Assembly (NCBI RefSeq): GCF_019972155.1
Contig: NZ_BOVL01000012.1
Coordinates: 235,855-299,854 of the forward strand
Length of the DNA stretch: 64,000 bases
Reading direction: 5' to 3'
Source of the DNA: Bradyrhizobium sp. RD5-C2
Lineage (GTDB): Bacteria; Pseudomonadota; Alphaproteobacteria; Rhizobiales; Xanthobacteraceae
Part shown: piece after piece, positions 37,797-45,996 of the stretch
Numbering within the stretch: the first letter of the stretch is position 1
Layout: the number at the start of each line of letters is the position of its first letter
Made by a program: the position numbers and the translations under genes
The notes under the pieces: model-generated
Seen by the model: only the letters and a program-made list of their open reading frames with translations
Database searches by the model: none
What the model was told of the DNA's origin: nothing

Positions 37797-38240
37797 GTGC
37801 CGCATATCGTCAAGAGCACGATCCTGGATGCACCGACCGATACGGTGTGGGCCGTGCTGCGCGATTTCAATGGCCATGACCGCTGGCATCCGGCGGTGGC
37901 GACCAGCGGCATCGAGCGCGCGCAGCCATCCGACAAGATCGGCTGTGTCAGGCGCTTCAAGCTGAAGGATGGCTCCGAGCTGCGCGAGCAGCTGCTGGCG
38001 CTATCCGATCTTGAACAATCGTTCAGCTACTGCCTGCTCGATACGCCAGTCCCGATGTTCAACTACGTAGCGCATGTTCGCCTGTTGCCGGTCACCGACG
38101 GCGACCGCACCTTCTGGCACTGGGAATCGCGCTTCATGACGCGGACAGAAGACAGGGATCGCATCACGCAGATGGTTTCGGAAGACATCTACCAGGCCGG
38201 CTTCGACGCCATCCGTCGGCATCTGAAGGAGGCCGCGTAA
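37797..38240 (+). CDS. SRPBCC (polyketide cyclase 2-like) protein B
   Basis: A 147-residue paralogue of the preceding protein, starting with GTG 37797, three bases after the previous stop. The shared blocks (LRDFNGHDRWHPAV, PSDKIGCVRRF, LLPVTDGDRTFWHWESRF) identify a tandem duplication. Residues that differ line the expected cavity, so the two may bind different ligands. It is 14 bp before the FAD subunit gene. Confidence 0.85.
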   Translation: MPHIVKSTILDAPTDTVWAVLRDFNGHDRWHPAVATSGIERAQPSDKIGCVRRFKLKDGSELREQLLALSDLEQSFSYCLLDTPVPMFNYVAHVRLLPVTDGDRTFWHWESRFMTRTEDRDRITQMVSEDIYQAGFDAIRRHLKEAA

Positions 38241-38254
38241 GCGGGAAGGACATC

Positions 38255-39073
38255 ATGCCAGTCACGGTGAAGACCTTCACCAGCACCAACGAGGCGGCGG
38301 CGGCGCTGTCGTCGGATCGCAGCGCCCGCTATCTCGGCGGCGGCACCCTAGTGATGCGAGCGCTGAACGAGGGCGACATCTCGATCTCGACCGTCGTCCG
38401 CGCCAGCGACCAGGCGATGACAAGGATCGACGCGTCCGGCGCGCGAGTCGTGCTCGGCGCCGGCGTTACCTTCGCGCGGATCCTGGCCGAGCGCGATCTC
38501 GGCTTCCTGCACGCCCCTGCCCGCTCGATCGGCGGACCGGCGGTGCGCAACATGGGCACGGTCGGCGGCAATCTGTTCGCGCCGGTGCCGTATGGCGACT
38601 TCACGGTCGCGATGCTCGCGCTCGACGCCGTCGTGTCGGTGCAGGGCGGGCTCGGCGGCCGCGAGATCGGAATCGAGGAATTTCTGCAATCGCGCGACCG
38701 GCAGGCCGGCACGCTGGTGCTCGCGATCTCCTTTGCCAAGCCCGGCAGCACTGAGGCCTTCCGCTACCGCAAGATTGCGCGGATCAAGCCGAAGGGCGGC
38801 GCGGTGATCACGCTCGCGGCCCATCTGCCGGTCAACGGCAGCCGGATCGTCGGCGCCCGCGTCGCGCTCGGCTCGATGGCGCCGACGCCGATCCGCGCCC
38901 GCGCCGCCGAGCGCGCGCTGGAAGGCCGCGCGCTCGACGCCTCCACCATCAACGCAGCCGCCGCGGCGGCGGTCGAAGGAACCTCCCCCGGCGACAATGC
39001 GCTCGCCAGCGCCTGGTATCGCCGCGAGATCGTCGGCGTGCACCTCCGGCGCCTGTTGTCCGGTCAGGAATAG
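38255..39073 (+). CDS. FAD-binding (medium) subunit of a xanthine-dehydrogenase-family Mo hydroxylase
   Basis: A 272-residue CoxM-type subunit. YLGGGTLVMRALNEGDISIS (about residues 28-47) is a variant of the first FAD loop (AGGT type), and SIGGPAVRNMGTVGGNLFAP (about 91-110) carries the second FAD motif; the CO dehydrogenase-like C-terminal domain follows from about 170. It passes electrons from the 2Fe-2S subunit to an acceptor. Next gene (6 bp on) is that subunit. Confidence 0.92.
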   Translation: MPVTVKTFTSTNEAAAALSSDRSARYLGGGTLVMRALNEGDISISTVVRASDQAMTRIDASGARVVLGAGVTFARILAERDLGFLHAPARSIGGPAVRNMGTVGGNLFAPVPYGDFTVAMLALDAVVSVQGGLGGREIGIEEFLQSRDRQAGTLVLAISFAKPGSTEAFRYRKIARIKPKGGAVITLAAHLPVNGSRIVGARVALGSMAPTPIRARAAERALEGRALDASTINAAAAAAVEGTSPGDNALASAWYRREIVGVHLRRLLSGQE

Positions 39074-39079
39074 ATCGTC

Positions 39080-39559
39080 ATGACCAAGACCCCTCTCCAA
39101 TTCCAGCATAACGGCCGCGACGTCGCGATCTTCGTCGACGGCGGCACCAACCTCCTGGTCGCGCTGCGCGAGCTGATCGGCGACATGACGCCGAAATTCG
39201 GCTGTGGCCAGGGCGGCTGCGGCACCTGCAGCGTGCTGATCGACGGCGAACTGCATCTCTCCTGCCTGACGCTCGCCGAGACGGTCGCCGGCCGTTCGGT
39301 CGAGACGCTCGACGGCATCAAGGACGGCCCCAATCTCCACCCGCTGCAACGCGCCTTCGCCGACAATTTCGCCGCGCAGTGCGGCTATTGCACGCCGGGC
39401 ATGCTGATGGCCGCGAAAGCACTGCTCGACCGCAATCCGCAGCCGAGCCGCGCCGAGGTCGTCGAGGCAATCTCCGGCAATATCTGCCGCTGCACCGGCT
39501 ATGAGCCGATCATCAACGCCGTGCTGGCAGCCGCATCCGGCGGCCGGGCCCGCGCCTAA
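39080..39559 (+). CDS. [2Fe-2S] (small) subunit of the Mo hydroxylase
   Basis: A 159-residue CoxS-type subunit. The plant-type cluster ligands are in KFGCGQGGCGTCSVLIDG and LSCLTLAE; the second cluster in QCGYCTPGMLM and NICRCTGYEPI. All eight Cys are present. The protein carries electrons from the Mo centre to FAD. It lies between the FAD and Mo subunit genes (6 and 12 bp gaps). No Tat signal peptide is seen, so a cytoplasmic enzyme is expected. Confidence 0.94.
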   Translation: MTKTPLQFQHNGRDVAIFVDGGTNLLVALRELIGDMTPKFGCGQGGCGTCSVLIDGELHLSCLTLAETVAGRSVETLDGIKDGPNLHPLQRAFADNFAAQCGYCTPGMLMAAKALLDRNPQPSRAEVVEAISGNICRCTGYEPIINAVLAAASGGRARA

Positions 39560-39571
39560 GGAAACAATGCC

Positions 39572-41161
39572 ATGCTGGAATTGCGCAAGGACCTCTTCGC
39601 CGACGAGCGCGACGACAATCTGAAAGAAATCGGCAAGGGCACGCAGCGCCAGGACATGCTCGGCCATGTCACCGGCACCTCGCCCTATTTCGACGACCAC
39701 AAGCTACAGGGCATGCTGCACCTGAAGGTGGTCCGCAGCGCCCACTCTCACGCACGACTGCGCCGCATCGATACCTCCGAAGCCGAGCGGTCGCAGGGCG
39801 TGCGGCGCGTGATCCGCGCCTCCGACGTGCCGCACAATTTGAACACGCTGCTCAGCCTGATCAATTTCGGCAAGGACGACGAGCCATCGCTCGCGGTCGA
39901 CAAGGTGCGCTACAAGGGCGAGCCGATCGTCGCGATCGTCGCCGACAGCCCGCGCGAGGCCTTTGAGGCCATTACCAAGGTGAAGATCGACTATGAGCCG
40001 CTGCCGGCGGTGTTCGATGTCGAGGACGCCCTGAAACCCGGCGCGCCCGTGGTGAACGAGGTCTATCCCAAGAACACCTTCACCTATCACGAGACCTATG
40101 ATCGCCAGCAGCTCCGCTTCGGCGACGCCGACCGCGCCCTGGCCTCGGCCGATCATGTGCTGGAGCAGCGCTACCAGATGTCACCGATCGAGCATGCGCC
40201 GACCGAGACCAACGGATCGATCGCAGCACCTGACACCAACGGCCGCTACATCGTCTACACCTCGACGCAGGCGCTGTTCTTCTCGGTCGACACCTGCGCC
40301 AAGATCCTCGACGTGCCCTCCAACACCTTCCACTTCATCGGCGGCACGGTCGGCGGCGGGTTCGGCGGCAAGGTCGATACGCTGACCGAGCCGCTTTGCA
40401 TCCTCGGTGCGATGCTGACCGGGCGTCCGGTGCGCTACGTGTTCGGGCGCGAGGAGGAGATGCAATACGGCCCGCCGCGCGGTGCTGAGCGCATCTACAT
40501 CAAGGATGGCGTGATGCGGGACGGCCGCGTCGTCGCCCGCAAGGTGCGCGCCTATTTCGACAGCGGCGCCTATACGCGGCTGTCGAGCTACGCGGCGGTA
40601 AAATGCGCCGCGCATCTGCCCGGCCCCTACACGATCCCGAACGTCCATGGCGACGTCTACTGCGTCTTCACCAACCGCACGCCCGCCACCGCGATGCGCG
40701 GCTTCGGCGTCACGGCGATGGATTTCGCCATCGAATGCCAGATGGACAAGCTCGCCCATCTCGTCGGCATGGACCCGATGGAGTTCAGGATTCTCAATGC
40801 GTATCGCGACGGCGACATGAAGGCCCATCGCCGTGAGGCCAAGAACACCGCGCTGATCGAATGCGTGCAGGTCGCAGCCGAGAAGGCGAAATGGCCGATC
40901 CGCGAGGAGTTCAAGCGGATGTCGTCGCGCAAGGATGGTGGCGGGATCCGTGCCGCCGTGACGCTGACGCCGCGCGAGACGCATGCGCCGGCGGCCGCAC
41001 CGATCCAGCAGCGCACAACGTATGACCGCGCGCCCGCTGCGACCCGCGAGCCACCACCACCGCCTCCCTCACTGCCAACATCACCTCCGCCGCCGCGGCC
41101 GAGCGCGCCGTCGCACGGCGCCACCCGCTTCTCTTCCGTCTTCGGCACCAGGAGGCGCTGA
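39572..41161 (+). CDS. Mo hydroxylase large subunit, N-terminal half, with Pro-rich tail
   Basis: A 529-residue protein holding the a/b hammerhead domain (about residues 30-140) and the first Mo-cofactor-binding domain (about 170-440), including GGTVGGGFGGKVD (the Mo pterin GGGFGGK loop) and TPATAMRGFGVTAMD. It ends in a low-complexity tail of about 80 residues (REPPPPPPSLPTSPPPPRPS near 493-512) instead of the second Mo domain, which is the next gene. AGGAGG before that gene's ATG is inside this tail's last codons. A full subunit would be about 760-800 residues. This split resembles nicotinate dehydrogenase NdhL/NdhM of Eubacterium barkeri. Confidence 0.88.
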   Translation: MLELRKDLFADERDDNLKEIGKGTQRQDMLGHVTGTSPYFDDHKLQGMLHLKVVRSAHSHARLRRIDTSEAERSQGVRRVIRASDVPHNLNTLLSLINFGKDDEPSLAVDKVRYKGEPIVAIVADSPREAFEAITKVKIDYEPLPAVFDVEDALKPGAPVVNEVYPKNTFTYHETYDRQQLRFGDADRALASADHVLEQRYQMSPIEHAPTETNGSIAAPDTNGRYIVYTSTQALFFSVDTCAKILDVPSNTFHFIGGTVGGGFGGKVDTLTEPLCILGAMLTGRPVRYVFGREEEMQYGPPRGAERIYIKDGVMRDGRVVARKVRAYFDSGAYTRLSSYAAVKCAAHLPGPYTIPNVHGDVYCVFTNRTPATAMRGFGVTAMDFAIECQMDKLAHLVGMDPMEFRILNAYRDGDMKAHRREAKNTALIECVQVAAEKAKWPIREEFKRMSSRKDGGGIRAAVTLTPRETHAPAAAPIQQRTTYDRAPAATREPPPPPPSLPTSPPPPRPSAPSHGATRFSSVFGTRRR

Positions 41162-41163
41162 CC

Positions 41164-42186
41164 ATGACAAGGCACCGCGGACGCGGCATCGCGTCGGTCA
41201 ACTATCCCATCGGCATGAATCTCGGCGGCGATCCGAGCCAGGCGTTGGTGCATTCCAACCCGAGCGGCAAGTTCACCGTGGCACTGTCCTCGATCGATCT
41301 CGGTCAGGGCATGAAGTCGGTGACGCGGCAGATCTGCGCGGAGACGCTCGGCGTGCCGGTCGAGGACGTCTATGTCGACACTGCTGATTCCGACACCGGC
41401 CCGCACTGCATGGGCTCGTTCGCCTCGCGCGGCACCCATCGCGTCGGCAACGCCGTGATCGCGGCGGCGCGGGAAGCGCGCGGCGTGATGATGGAGGCGG
41501 CCGCTGAGGAGTTGGAAGTGAACGCCGCCGATCTCGAGACCGACGGCCGCGGCAATATCCACGTCAAGGGCGCACCGCACCGCTCGATCTCGACCAAGGA
41601 CGTCGCGATCGCCGCGCAGTTCAAGCAGGGCAAGACGATCTCCGGCCGCGGCATCTTCCTGGTGCCGCTTTCCGACGTCGACCCTGAAACCGGCGAGATG
41701 TCGCCGGCGACATGTTATGCGCATGCCTGCCTGGTGGCCGAGGTCGAGGTCGACGACGAGACCGGCGAGGTCGACATGGTCAGGATGGATTCCGCCTACG
41801 AGCTCGGCCGCGCGCTCAATCCGCGGCTGGTCGAGCAGCAGCTGGTCGGCGGCGCCTGGATGGGCGTCAGCCACGCGCTCTACGAGACGCCGGAGCCGTA
41901 TTATCCGGAGCCGGTGCACGGCCCGCGCGATTTCGTCGAATATCTGATGCCGGGACCGGGCGACATTTGCCCGCACGACATCGCGGTACTGGAACGCCCG
42001 GCGCCCGACGGCCCGTTCGGCGCCAAGGGACCGGGCGAGATGTGCGCCAATCCGGTGCTGCCTGCCGTTGCAAACGCGATCTTCAATGCGGTCGGGGTGC
42101 GGATCGACGATCTGCCGATCACGCCGGAAAAAGTGCTCCGCGCGATTCGGGCGCAGGGCGGCGCGCGGCCGCAACCGCGGCGCTGA
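41164..42186 (+). CDS. Mo hydroxylase large subunit, C-terminal half
   Basis: A 340-residue protein equal to the second Mo-binding domain. It begins MTRHRGRGIASVNYPIGMNL where intact subunits continue, and carries SSIDLGQGMKSVTRQI (the GQG motif) and GPFGAKGPGEMCANPVLPA, where Glu is the catalytic base of the family. ATG 41164 is two bases past the previous stop and has AGGAGG at the right distance, so it is translated as its own chain. It must pair with the preceding protein to form an active centre. Loss of a stop by frameshift is not needed to explain it. Confidence 0.9.
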   Translation: MTRHRGRGIASVNYPIGMNLGGDPSQALVHSNPSGKFTVALSSIDLGQGMKSVTRQICAETLGVPVEDVYVDTADSDTGPHCMGSFASRGTHRVGNAVIAAAREARGVMMEAAAEELEVNAADLETDGRGNIHVKGAPHRSISTKDVAIAAQFKQGKTISGRGIFLVPLSDVDPETGEMSPATCYAHACLVAEVEVDDETGEVDMVRMDSAYELGRALNPRLVEQQLVGGAWMGVSHALYETPEPYYPEPVHGPRDFVEYLMPGPGDICPHDIAVLERPAPDGPFGAKGPGEMCANPVLPAVANAIFNAVGVRIDDLPITPEKVLRAIRAQGGARPQPRR

Positions 42187-42195
42187 GGTCACTTC

Positions 42196-43077
42196 ATGCC
42201 GGTCCGCAGCAACATCGTCGGCATCGACAGCCCCGAGGCGCTGCAGAAAGCGCTGCGCGCCGCCTATTACCTCGCCGACGACGGCATCGCGACGGCGTCC
42301 TATCTCTCGCTCGCGCTCGGCAAGCCGCTGCTGCTGGAGGGCGCGCCGGGTGTCGGAAAGACCGAGGCCGCGAAGGCGATCGCCGCCGTGCTCGGCCGGC
42401 GGCTGATCCGCCTGCAATGCTATGAGGGCATCGACGCCGCCGCCGCGCTGTACGAATGGAACTATCCGCGCCAGATGCTGGCGATCCGGCAAGCCGGCGA
42501 AGAGAGCATCGACATCTACGGCGAGTCGTTCCTGATCGAGCGCCCGATGCTGGCGGCGCTGCGCGCGCCCGACGCGACTGTGCTGCTGATCGACGAAATC
42601 GACCGCGCTGACCAAGAGTTTGAGGCGTTCCTGCTCGAATTCCTCTCCGACTTCCAGATCTCGATCCCCGAGCGCGGCACCATCCGCGCCGCCGAGCATC
42701 CGGTCGTCGTGCTGACCTCGAACCGGACGCGCGACCTGCACGAAGCGTTGCGGCGGCGCTGCGTCTATCACTGGATCGATTATCCGAATGCCGAGCGGGA
42801 GGCCCGCATCGTGATGATGCGCGCCTCCAGCGTCGCGGAAGCCACCGCCCGTGCCGTGGTCGCGGCTGTGGGCCGGCTTCGTCGCGAGCCGCTGAGCAAG
42901 GCGCCGGGCATTGCCGAAGCGGTCGACTGGGCCGAGGCCGCGACCTTGCTCAACAAAGGCGGCGCACGCTGGCCGGATGCCTTCAAGCGCTCGATCGGCG
43001 TCGCGCTGAAGGACGAGGAGGACCTGCACTTCATTTCACCCCGGCTCGATGCGATCATCGCGGAGGCAGCCGCGTGA
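42196..43077 (+). CDS. MoxR-family AAA+ ATPase (CoxD-like)
   Basis: A 293-residue AAA+ ATPase: Walker A GAPGVGKT (49-56), Walker B TVLLIDEIDRAD (about 123-134), sensor LTSNRTRDLHEALRRRC. In CO dehydrogenase and related Mo hydroxylase operons CoxD of this family assists insertion or sulfuration of the Mo site, together with the VWA protein that follows (4-bp overlap with it). That pairing is present here and supports a maturation role for the split enzyme. Confidence 0.9.
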   Translation: MPVRSNIVGIDSPEALQKALRAAYYLADDGIATASYLSLALGKPLLLEGAPGVGKTEAAKAIAAVLGRRLIRLQCYEGIDAAAALYEWNYPRQMLAIRQAGEESIDIYGESFLIERPMLAALRAPDATVLLIDEIDRADQEFEAFLLEFLSDFQISIPERGTIRAAEHPVVVLTSNRTRDLHEALRRRCVYHWIDYPNAEREARIVMMRASSVAEATARAVVAAVGRLRREPLSKAPGIAEAVDWAEAATLLNKGGARWPDAFKRSIGVALKDEEDLHFISPRLDAIIAEAAA

Positions 43078-44192
43078 GCGACGATCTCAAACTGCCCCGC
43101 GCCGCGCAGGTCTTCGTCACCTTTGTCGCGCTGTTGCGCGCCAACGGCTTCCTGGTCGCGCCGGAGCAGACGACGAGCTTCCTCGCCGCGATCGAACTGC
43201 TCGGGCCGCGCAGCCTGGCGCACATCCGCCGGGCCGGGCTTGCCACGCTGGCGCCGCCGCCGGAGCGCCGCGCGACATATGACCGGCTGTTCGACATCCA
43301 TTTCCGCGGCGCTGATGCGATCGAGCAGTCCGAGGGCGAAGACGAGGAAACCGTCCGCCTGCAGGAGGAAGGCCGAGGCGAGGACGAGCCGCCGCTTGCC
43401 GGCGAGGCCAATGAGTCCGGCCTTGCCGCGGCGCGCGCCGAGGCGCTGGTCGAGCGCCGCTTTGCGCAGACCGCAACCAGCGATCCGCTGCGCCGATTGT
43501 CGCGCGAGGCGGCAAAACGGCTGCCGCGGCGCCGCGGCCACCGGCGACGACGCGCGAGGAGCGGCCCGTTTGCTGACCTGCGCCGCACCCTGCGTGACAG
43601 CGTTCGCAACGACGGCGAGGTGCTGCGGCTCGGACGGATGCGCCGCCGCCAGCGTCCGCGGAAAATCCTGCTCCTGATCGACGTCTCCGGCTCGATGAAG
43701 GCGCGCACCGAGGAGAACATGCGACTGGCGCATGGGCTGGTGCAGGCGGCCGGCAATGTCGAGGTCTTCACCTTCGGCACGCGGTTGACCCGCGTCACCC
43801 CGGCGCTGCGGCTGAAGCGACGCGAGCAGGCGCTGAACGCGGCCTCCTTCCTGGTCAGCGACTGGGACGGCGGCACCCGCATCGGCGACGCGCTGCAGGC
43901 CTTCCTCGCCGTGCCGCGGTTCGGCGGATATGCCCGCGGCGCCGCCGTCGTGATCGTCTCCGACGGCCTCGAACGCGGCGATCCGGCCGCGCTACGCGAT
44001 GCCGTCGCAAAACTGTCGCGCCGGGCCTGGCGGGTGAGCTGGCTGACGCCGCTGGCGAGCTCGCCCGGCTTCAAGCCGCAAACCGAGGCGCTGATCGCGA
44101 TCCAGCGCTTCGTCGATGATCTCGTGGACGGCGGATCGAGCGCGGCTATTGTCGCGCATCTGCTGTCACTTGCAACAAGGAGAGCTGCGTGA
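43074..44192 (+). CDS. VWA-domain protein, CoxE-like
   Basis: A 372-residue CoxE-type protein. The N-terminal half has Arg/Glu-rich stretches (RRRGHRRRRARSG near 155-170); the VWA domain (about 195-360) has the MIDAS motif IDVSGSMKA (about 201-209), and later TFGTRL and VSDGLERGD supply the other metal-binding residues. GTG start at 43074 overlaps the MoxR stop. Together with the MoxR protein it is expected to act in maturation of the Mo hydroxylase; it overlaps the amidohydrolase gene by 4 bp. Confidence 0.9.
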   Translation: MSDDLKLPRAAQVFVTFVALLRANGFLVAPEQTTSFLAAIELLGPRSLAHIRRAGLATLAPPPERRATYDRLFDIHFRGADAIEQSEGEDEETVRLQEEGRGEDEPPLAGEANESGLAAARAEALVERRFAQTATSDPLRRLSREAAKRLPRRRGHRRRRARSGPFADLRRTLRDSVRNDGEVLRLGRMRRRQRPRKILLLIDVSGSMKARTEENMRLAHGLVQAAGNVEVFTFGTRLTRVTPALRLKRREQALNAASFLVSDWDGGTRIGDALQAFLAVPRFGGYARGAAVVIVSDGLERGDPAALRDAVAKLSRRAWRVSWLTPLASSPGFKPQTEALIAIQRFVDDLVDGGSSAAIVAHLLSLATRRAA

Positions 44193-45079
44193 CCGGCATT
44201 GTCGACGGGCATCATCACATCTGGCGTCAGGCCGATCTCGCCTGGCTGTCCGGCCCGATGCAGCCGCGTATCTTCGGCCCCTACGAGCCGATCCGCCGCG
44301 ATTATCCGATCGAGGAATATCTCGACGACCTCAAGGGCACCGGCGTTACCCGCTCGGTCTATGTCCAGACCAACTGGCCGAACGGCCAGTTCGAGGACGA
44401 GGCGGCCTGGGTGCAGCAGACCGCCGATCAGCACGGCTGGCCGCACGCACTCGTCGCCTATGCGGACTTCTCCGTCGACGACGTCCGGCCACAGCTTGAT
44501 CGGTTGAAGCGTTATCCGCTGGTGCGCGGCGTGCGCATGCAGCTGCACTGGCACGAAAACCCGCTCTATCGCTTCGCGGCCCGTCCCGATCTCTGCACCG
44601 ATCCGGTCATCCGGCGCAATGTCGGCCATCTCGCCGATTACGGCTGGAGCTTCGACCTGCAGGTGTTCGCGCCGCAGATGGCCGATGCCGCCGGTCTCGC
44701 CGCAGCCTGCCCCGACGTGACGTTCATCCTGCAACACGCTGGTATGCTGGAGGATCTGTCGCCGCAGGGCCGCGCCGGCTGGCGCGCCGGCATGGCGCGG
44801 CTCGCGCAGTGCCCCAACGTCGTGTCCAAGCTGTCCGGGCTCGGCACCTTCATCCACCGCAACGATGCAGCGCATATCGCCGGCGTCGTGATCGACACGG
44901 TCGCGATCTTCGGCGCGGACCGCTGCCTGTTCGGCTCGAACTTTCCGATCGAGAAGCTGTGGACCAGCTACCGCGATCTCATCGACGCCTTCAAGGCAGC
45001 CGCCGAACGGCTCAGCCGCGAGCAGCGCGAGGCGATCTTCAGCACGACGGCGGCGCGGGTCTATCGGCTCGGGCCATAG
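44189..45079 (+). CDS. Amidohydrolase 2-family metal-dependent hydrolase
   Basis: A 296-residue TIM-barrel hydrolase. GIVDGHHHIWRQADLAWLSG (3-22) carries the N-terminal His pair; FILQHAGML (about 176-184) and CLFGSNFPIEKLWTSY (about 248-263) supply the later His and Asn/Asp-type positions. FGSNFP replaces the more usual FGSDWP, so Asn rather than Asp stands at the final metal or base position. It resembles lactonases of the L-fuconolactonase and PDC-lactonase groups. In the operon it may open a lactone or lactam produced after hydroxylation (inference). Confidence 0.87.
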   Translation: MTGIVDGHHHIWRQADLAWLSGPMQPRIFGPYEPIRRDYPIEEYLDDLKGTGVTRSVYVQTNWPNGQFEDEAAWVQQTADQHGWPHALVAYADFSVDDVRPQLDRLKRYPLVRGVRMQLHWHENPLYRFAARPDLCTDPVIRRNVGHLADYGWSFDLQVFAPQMADAAGLAAACPDVTFILQHAGMLEDLSPQGRAGWRAGMARLAQCPNVVSKLSGLGTFIHRNDAAHIAGVVIDTVAIFGADRCLFGSNFPIEKLWTSYRDLIDAFKAAAERLSREQREAIFSTTAARVYRLGP

Positions 45080-45130
45080 CAGCGCCGCGAGCACGGACAC
45101 AACGACGAACACGAATTGGGAGGGAGAAAG

Positions 45131-45979
45131 ATGCCGTTGGAGATCAAGATCCTGGACTATGGCGATATCGAGCTGGAATCGAGCTTCCTCGTGCTCGGGC
45201 ACAATTGCGGCCGCACCCGCCGCGTGCTGACGCTCGGCTTTCTGATCCTCGGCGGCCCCTACCCCGTGCTGGTTGATACCGGCTACCGCTCCAACCAGAT
45301 CATGGAGACGCTCGGTATGCGCGGTCTCCAGTTCCACGAGAACATGATCGAAAACCAGCTCGCCCGTCACGGCGTGCGGATGGGCGACGTCCGTTTCGTC
45401 TGCCACACCCATCTGCACATCGACCATGCCGGCAAGGACGACCTGTTCCCGATGAACACGACCGTCGTCGTCAACCGCAAGGAGCTGGAATACTCGGTCT
45501 CCGGCCTGATGCACCCGCAATATCCCGCACCCGACATCAAGCATTTGATCGACCGCCTGCACACCAAGAGCGCGCTGCGTTTCCTCGACCTCGAAATCAC
45601 CGGTCCGGTCGAGCTGATGCCCGGCGTCTATTGCGATGCCGCCAACGCTCATACCGAGGGCTCGATGAACATCCACGTCCACACCGCCGACGGCATCGCC
45701 ACGATCTGCGGCGACGTGATCTATGACTTCAACGACCAGATCGTCACGCCCTTCAACGAGATCCAGGACGCCGAGCCGCGCACCACTGGCAACCATGGGA
45801 CCAGCAAGCGTGCCGAGAAGGCCGCGATCAAGAAGCTGCTGTCGAGCTCGCGCTATCTGTTGCCGGTGCACGATCGCCCGGCGAAGATCGAGGGCGGCAT
45901 GGTGGTCGGCCGCCTGCACGACCAGGTGCCCGGGCCCGTCGTGCAAAGCCTGCCGCAACGCAGCTGGTTTCCAGCGTAA
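45131..45979 (+). CDS. Metallo-beta-lactamase-fold hydrolase (AHL-lactonase-like)
   Basis: A 282-residue protein of the AiiA-like group with the zinc motif HTHLHIDHAG (about residues 92-101, HxHxDH), then AHTEGSMNIHVHT and CGDVIYD (second-shell His and bridging Asp), and the C-terminal VHDRPAKIEGG supplying the last His. ATG 45131 follows GGGAGAAAG. It resembles N-acyl-homoserine lactonases, but the operon context suggests a catabolic lactone. 51 bp separate it from the amidohydrolase, the largest gap in this part of the operon. Confidence 0.87.
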   Translation: MPLEIKILDYGDIELESSFLVLGHNCGRTRRVLTLGFLILGGPYPVLVDTGYRSNQIMETLGMRGLQFHENMIENQLARHGVRMGDVRFVCHTHLHIDHAGKDDLFPMNTTVVVNRKELEYSVSGLMHPQYPAPDIKHLIDRLHTKSALRFLDLEITGPVELMPGVYCDAANAHTEGSMNIHVHTADGIATICGDVIYDFNDQIVTPFNEIQDAEPRTTGNHGTSKRAEKAAIKKLLSSSRYLLPVHDRPAKIEGGMVVGRLHDQVPGPVVQSLPQRSWFPA

Positions 45980-45996
45980 CAGCGAGGACGGATGCG

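Noticed and set aside
41140..41170. Frameshift or assembly error splitting the Mo large subunit
   Set aside because: The second gene has its own AGGAGG and ATG, starts at the natural domain boundary, and the first has a long tail rather than an abrupt stop. A natural split is simpler.
40657..45958. Very long minus-strand open frames of 790 and 967 codons (40657-43029 and 43055-45958)
   Set aside because: They are antisense to genes with complete catalytic motifs, are rich in Arg/Ala/Asp/His as expected of a shadow frame in high-GC DNA, and have no domain character.
45131..45979. Quorum-quenching AHL lactonase as a stand-alone function
   Set aside because: The motif fits the fold, but the gene sits inside a catabolic operon between two other putative lactone or amide hydrolases; a catabolic role is more likely.
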